Under the pieces are notes generated by a model. It was not told where the DNA came from, searched no databases, and was given only the letters and a program-made list of their open reading frames with translations. Source: Desulfarculus sp. (GTDB taxonomy: Bacteria > Desulfobacterota > Desulfarculia > Desulfarculales > Desulfarculaceae). From it: 5,172 nt of DNA. The DNA is taken from NCBI GenBank assembly GCA_020216625.1, contig JAIUYB010000209.1:1-5172 (forward strand), given 5' to 3'. A program made the position numbers and the translations under genes. Shown here piece by piece: positions 4,500 to 5,172 of this stretch (position 1 is its first letter; every line of letters starts with the position of its first letter).

Positions 4500-5172
4500 A
4501 CTATGCCCAGTTCAGCCGGCGGGAGAAGTTGTCGCCCAGCGACATCTGCCGCGAGATGCTCGCTGGACATCGTGAATCCATCAAGACCAAGAAGGAGCGC
4601 ACCGCGGTCAAGAACCTGGAGCTGATCTTCGCCGCCACCCTCGCGGTCAGCAACCAGAAGGGCTTCCAGGCCATGAGCATGCGCGACCTGAGCCTGGCCA
4701 GCGGATTGTCCATGGGCGCGCTCTACGACTACTTCTCCAGCAAGGAAGAGCTGCTGGAGATGATCCAGTCCACCGGCCGCCGGCTGACCCGCCGGGTGCT
4801 GGAAAAAGGCATAGAGGCTATCGCAGATCCGGTGGAGCGGCTGACGGCGGCCATCCGCACCCATGTTTATCTCAGCGAGGCCCTGCAAGCCTGGTTCTTC
4901 TTCTCCTACATGGAGGCCCGCCACCTGGGCGAGGAGGAGAAGGAGAAGGCCAAGCAGAGCGAGTTGTACACCGAGGGGCTGCTGTCACAGATCATCGCCC
5001 AGGGCCAGGCGGCCGGGGTCTTCGTCCCGCTGGACCGTCACCTGGCCGCGGCCATGATCAAGGCCATGCTCCAGGACTGGTACCTCAAGCGTTGGAAATA
5101 CGCCGGCCGCCGAGTGGGCGTGGACCGCTACGCGGACTTCGTGGTGCAAATGGCGTTGTCTTTCTGCCTGAG
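4496..5172 (+). CDS. TetR/AcrR-family transcriptional regulator, C-terminus outside window (partial)
   Basis: 225 complete codons are visible with no stop before the window's end; since TetR proteins usually have about 190-230 residues, little should be missing. The DNA-binding domain lies at about 41-87: an LELIFAATLAVSNQKGF helix, then the helix-turn-helix MSMRDLSLASGLSMGALYDYF (60-80) and SKEELLEMI. A helical ligand domain follows (about 90-225; AWFFFSYMEARHL, AAAMIKAMLQDWYLKRWKYAG), with no recognised ligand signature. An extension of about 40 residues, rich in Lys and Arg near its end (26-39), precedes the HTH domain and is longer than usual. The ATG overlaps the dehydrogenase stop, with GGAG 11 nt upstream, so the two are co-expressed. 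The likely role is to repress this operon and perhaps etfBA until an acyl-CoA binds, acting at the palindrome at 2467-2480. Ligand and target are inferences. Confidence 0.9.
   Translation, partial: MNYAQFSRREKLSPSDICREMLAGHRESIKTKKERTAVKNLELIFAATLAVSNQKGFQAMSMRDLSLASGLSMGALYDYFSSKEELLEMIQSTGRRLTRRVLEKGIEAIADPVERLTAAIRTHVYLSEALQAWFFFSYMEARHLGEEEKEKAKQSELYTEGLLSQIIAQGQAAGVFVPLDRHLAAAMIKAMLQDWYLKRWKYAGRRVGVDRYADFVVQMALSFCL

Noticed and set aside
1..5172. CRISPR array, tRNA, insertion sequence or phage attachment site
   Set aside because: No regularly spaced repeats, tRNA-like folds, transposase motifs or flanking target duplications were seen; the gene content is ordinary metabolic and regulatory.

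Overview
The window is GC-rich (roughly two-thirds G+C by eye), densely packed bacterial DNA. A PAS protein running into an L-L-P-I-C motif, a large-type acyl-CoA dehydrogenase and an etfBA pair together suggest a Desulfobacterota (deltaproteobacterial) anaerobe that oxidises fatty or other organic acids. This placement is an inference from protein style and base composition, not a proof; no rRNA or marker gene is present.

Layout: (1) positions 1-516, minus strand, the N-terminal 172 residues of a PAS-domain sensory protein, cut by the window edge. (2) 517-634, a short gap with an AT-rich part that probably carries the promoter of the PAS gene. (3) 635-2391, minus strand, etfB then etfA, overlapping by 4 nt, encoding both subunits of an electron transfer flavoprotein. 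(4) 2392-2564, a divergent control region with a 14-bp TetR-style palindrome nested in a longer segmented inverted repeat, plus a small GC hairpin. (5) 2565-5172, plus strand, a probable operon: a histidine-phosphatase-family protein, an acyl-CoA dehydrogenase resembling the ACAD10/ACAD11 group, and a TetR-family regulator that runs off the end. No stretch longer than 300 bases lacks a gene.

How the genes fit together: acyl-CoA dehydrogenases reduce FAD and pass electrons to ETF, so the two divergent transcription units encode consecutive steps of one electron route. The TetR gene overlaps the dehydrogenase gene by 4 nt, and the palindrome between the units is a natural candidate for its operator, giving a self-contained, probably acyl-CoA-responsive module. 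Three departures from family norms stand out: the phosphatase-like protein has Ser where the second catalytic His of its superfamily belongs, the dehydrogenase has Asp where most acyl-CoA dehydrogenases have the catalytic Glu, and both ETF subunits deviate in usually conserved cofactor and partner-docking motifs. The membrane acceptor that would take electrons from this ETF is not in the window.
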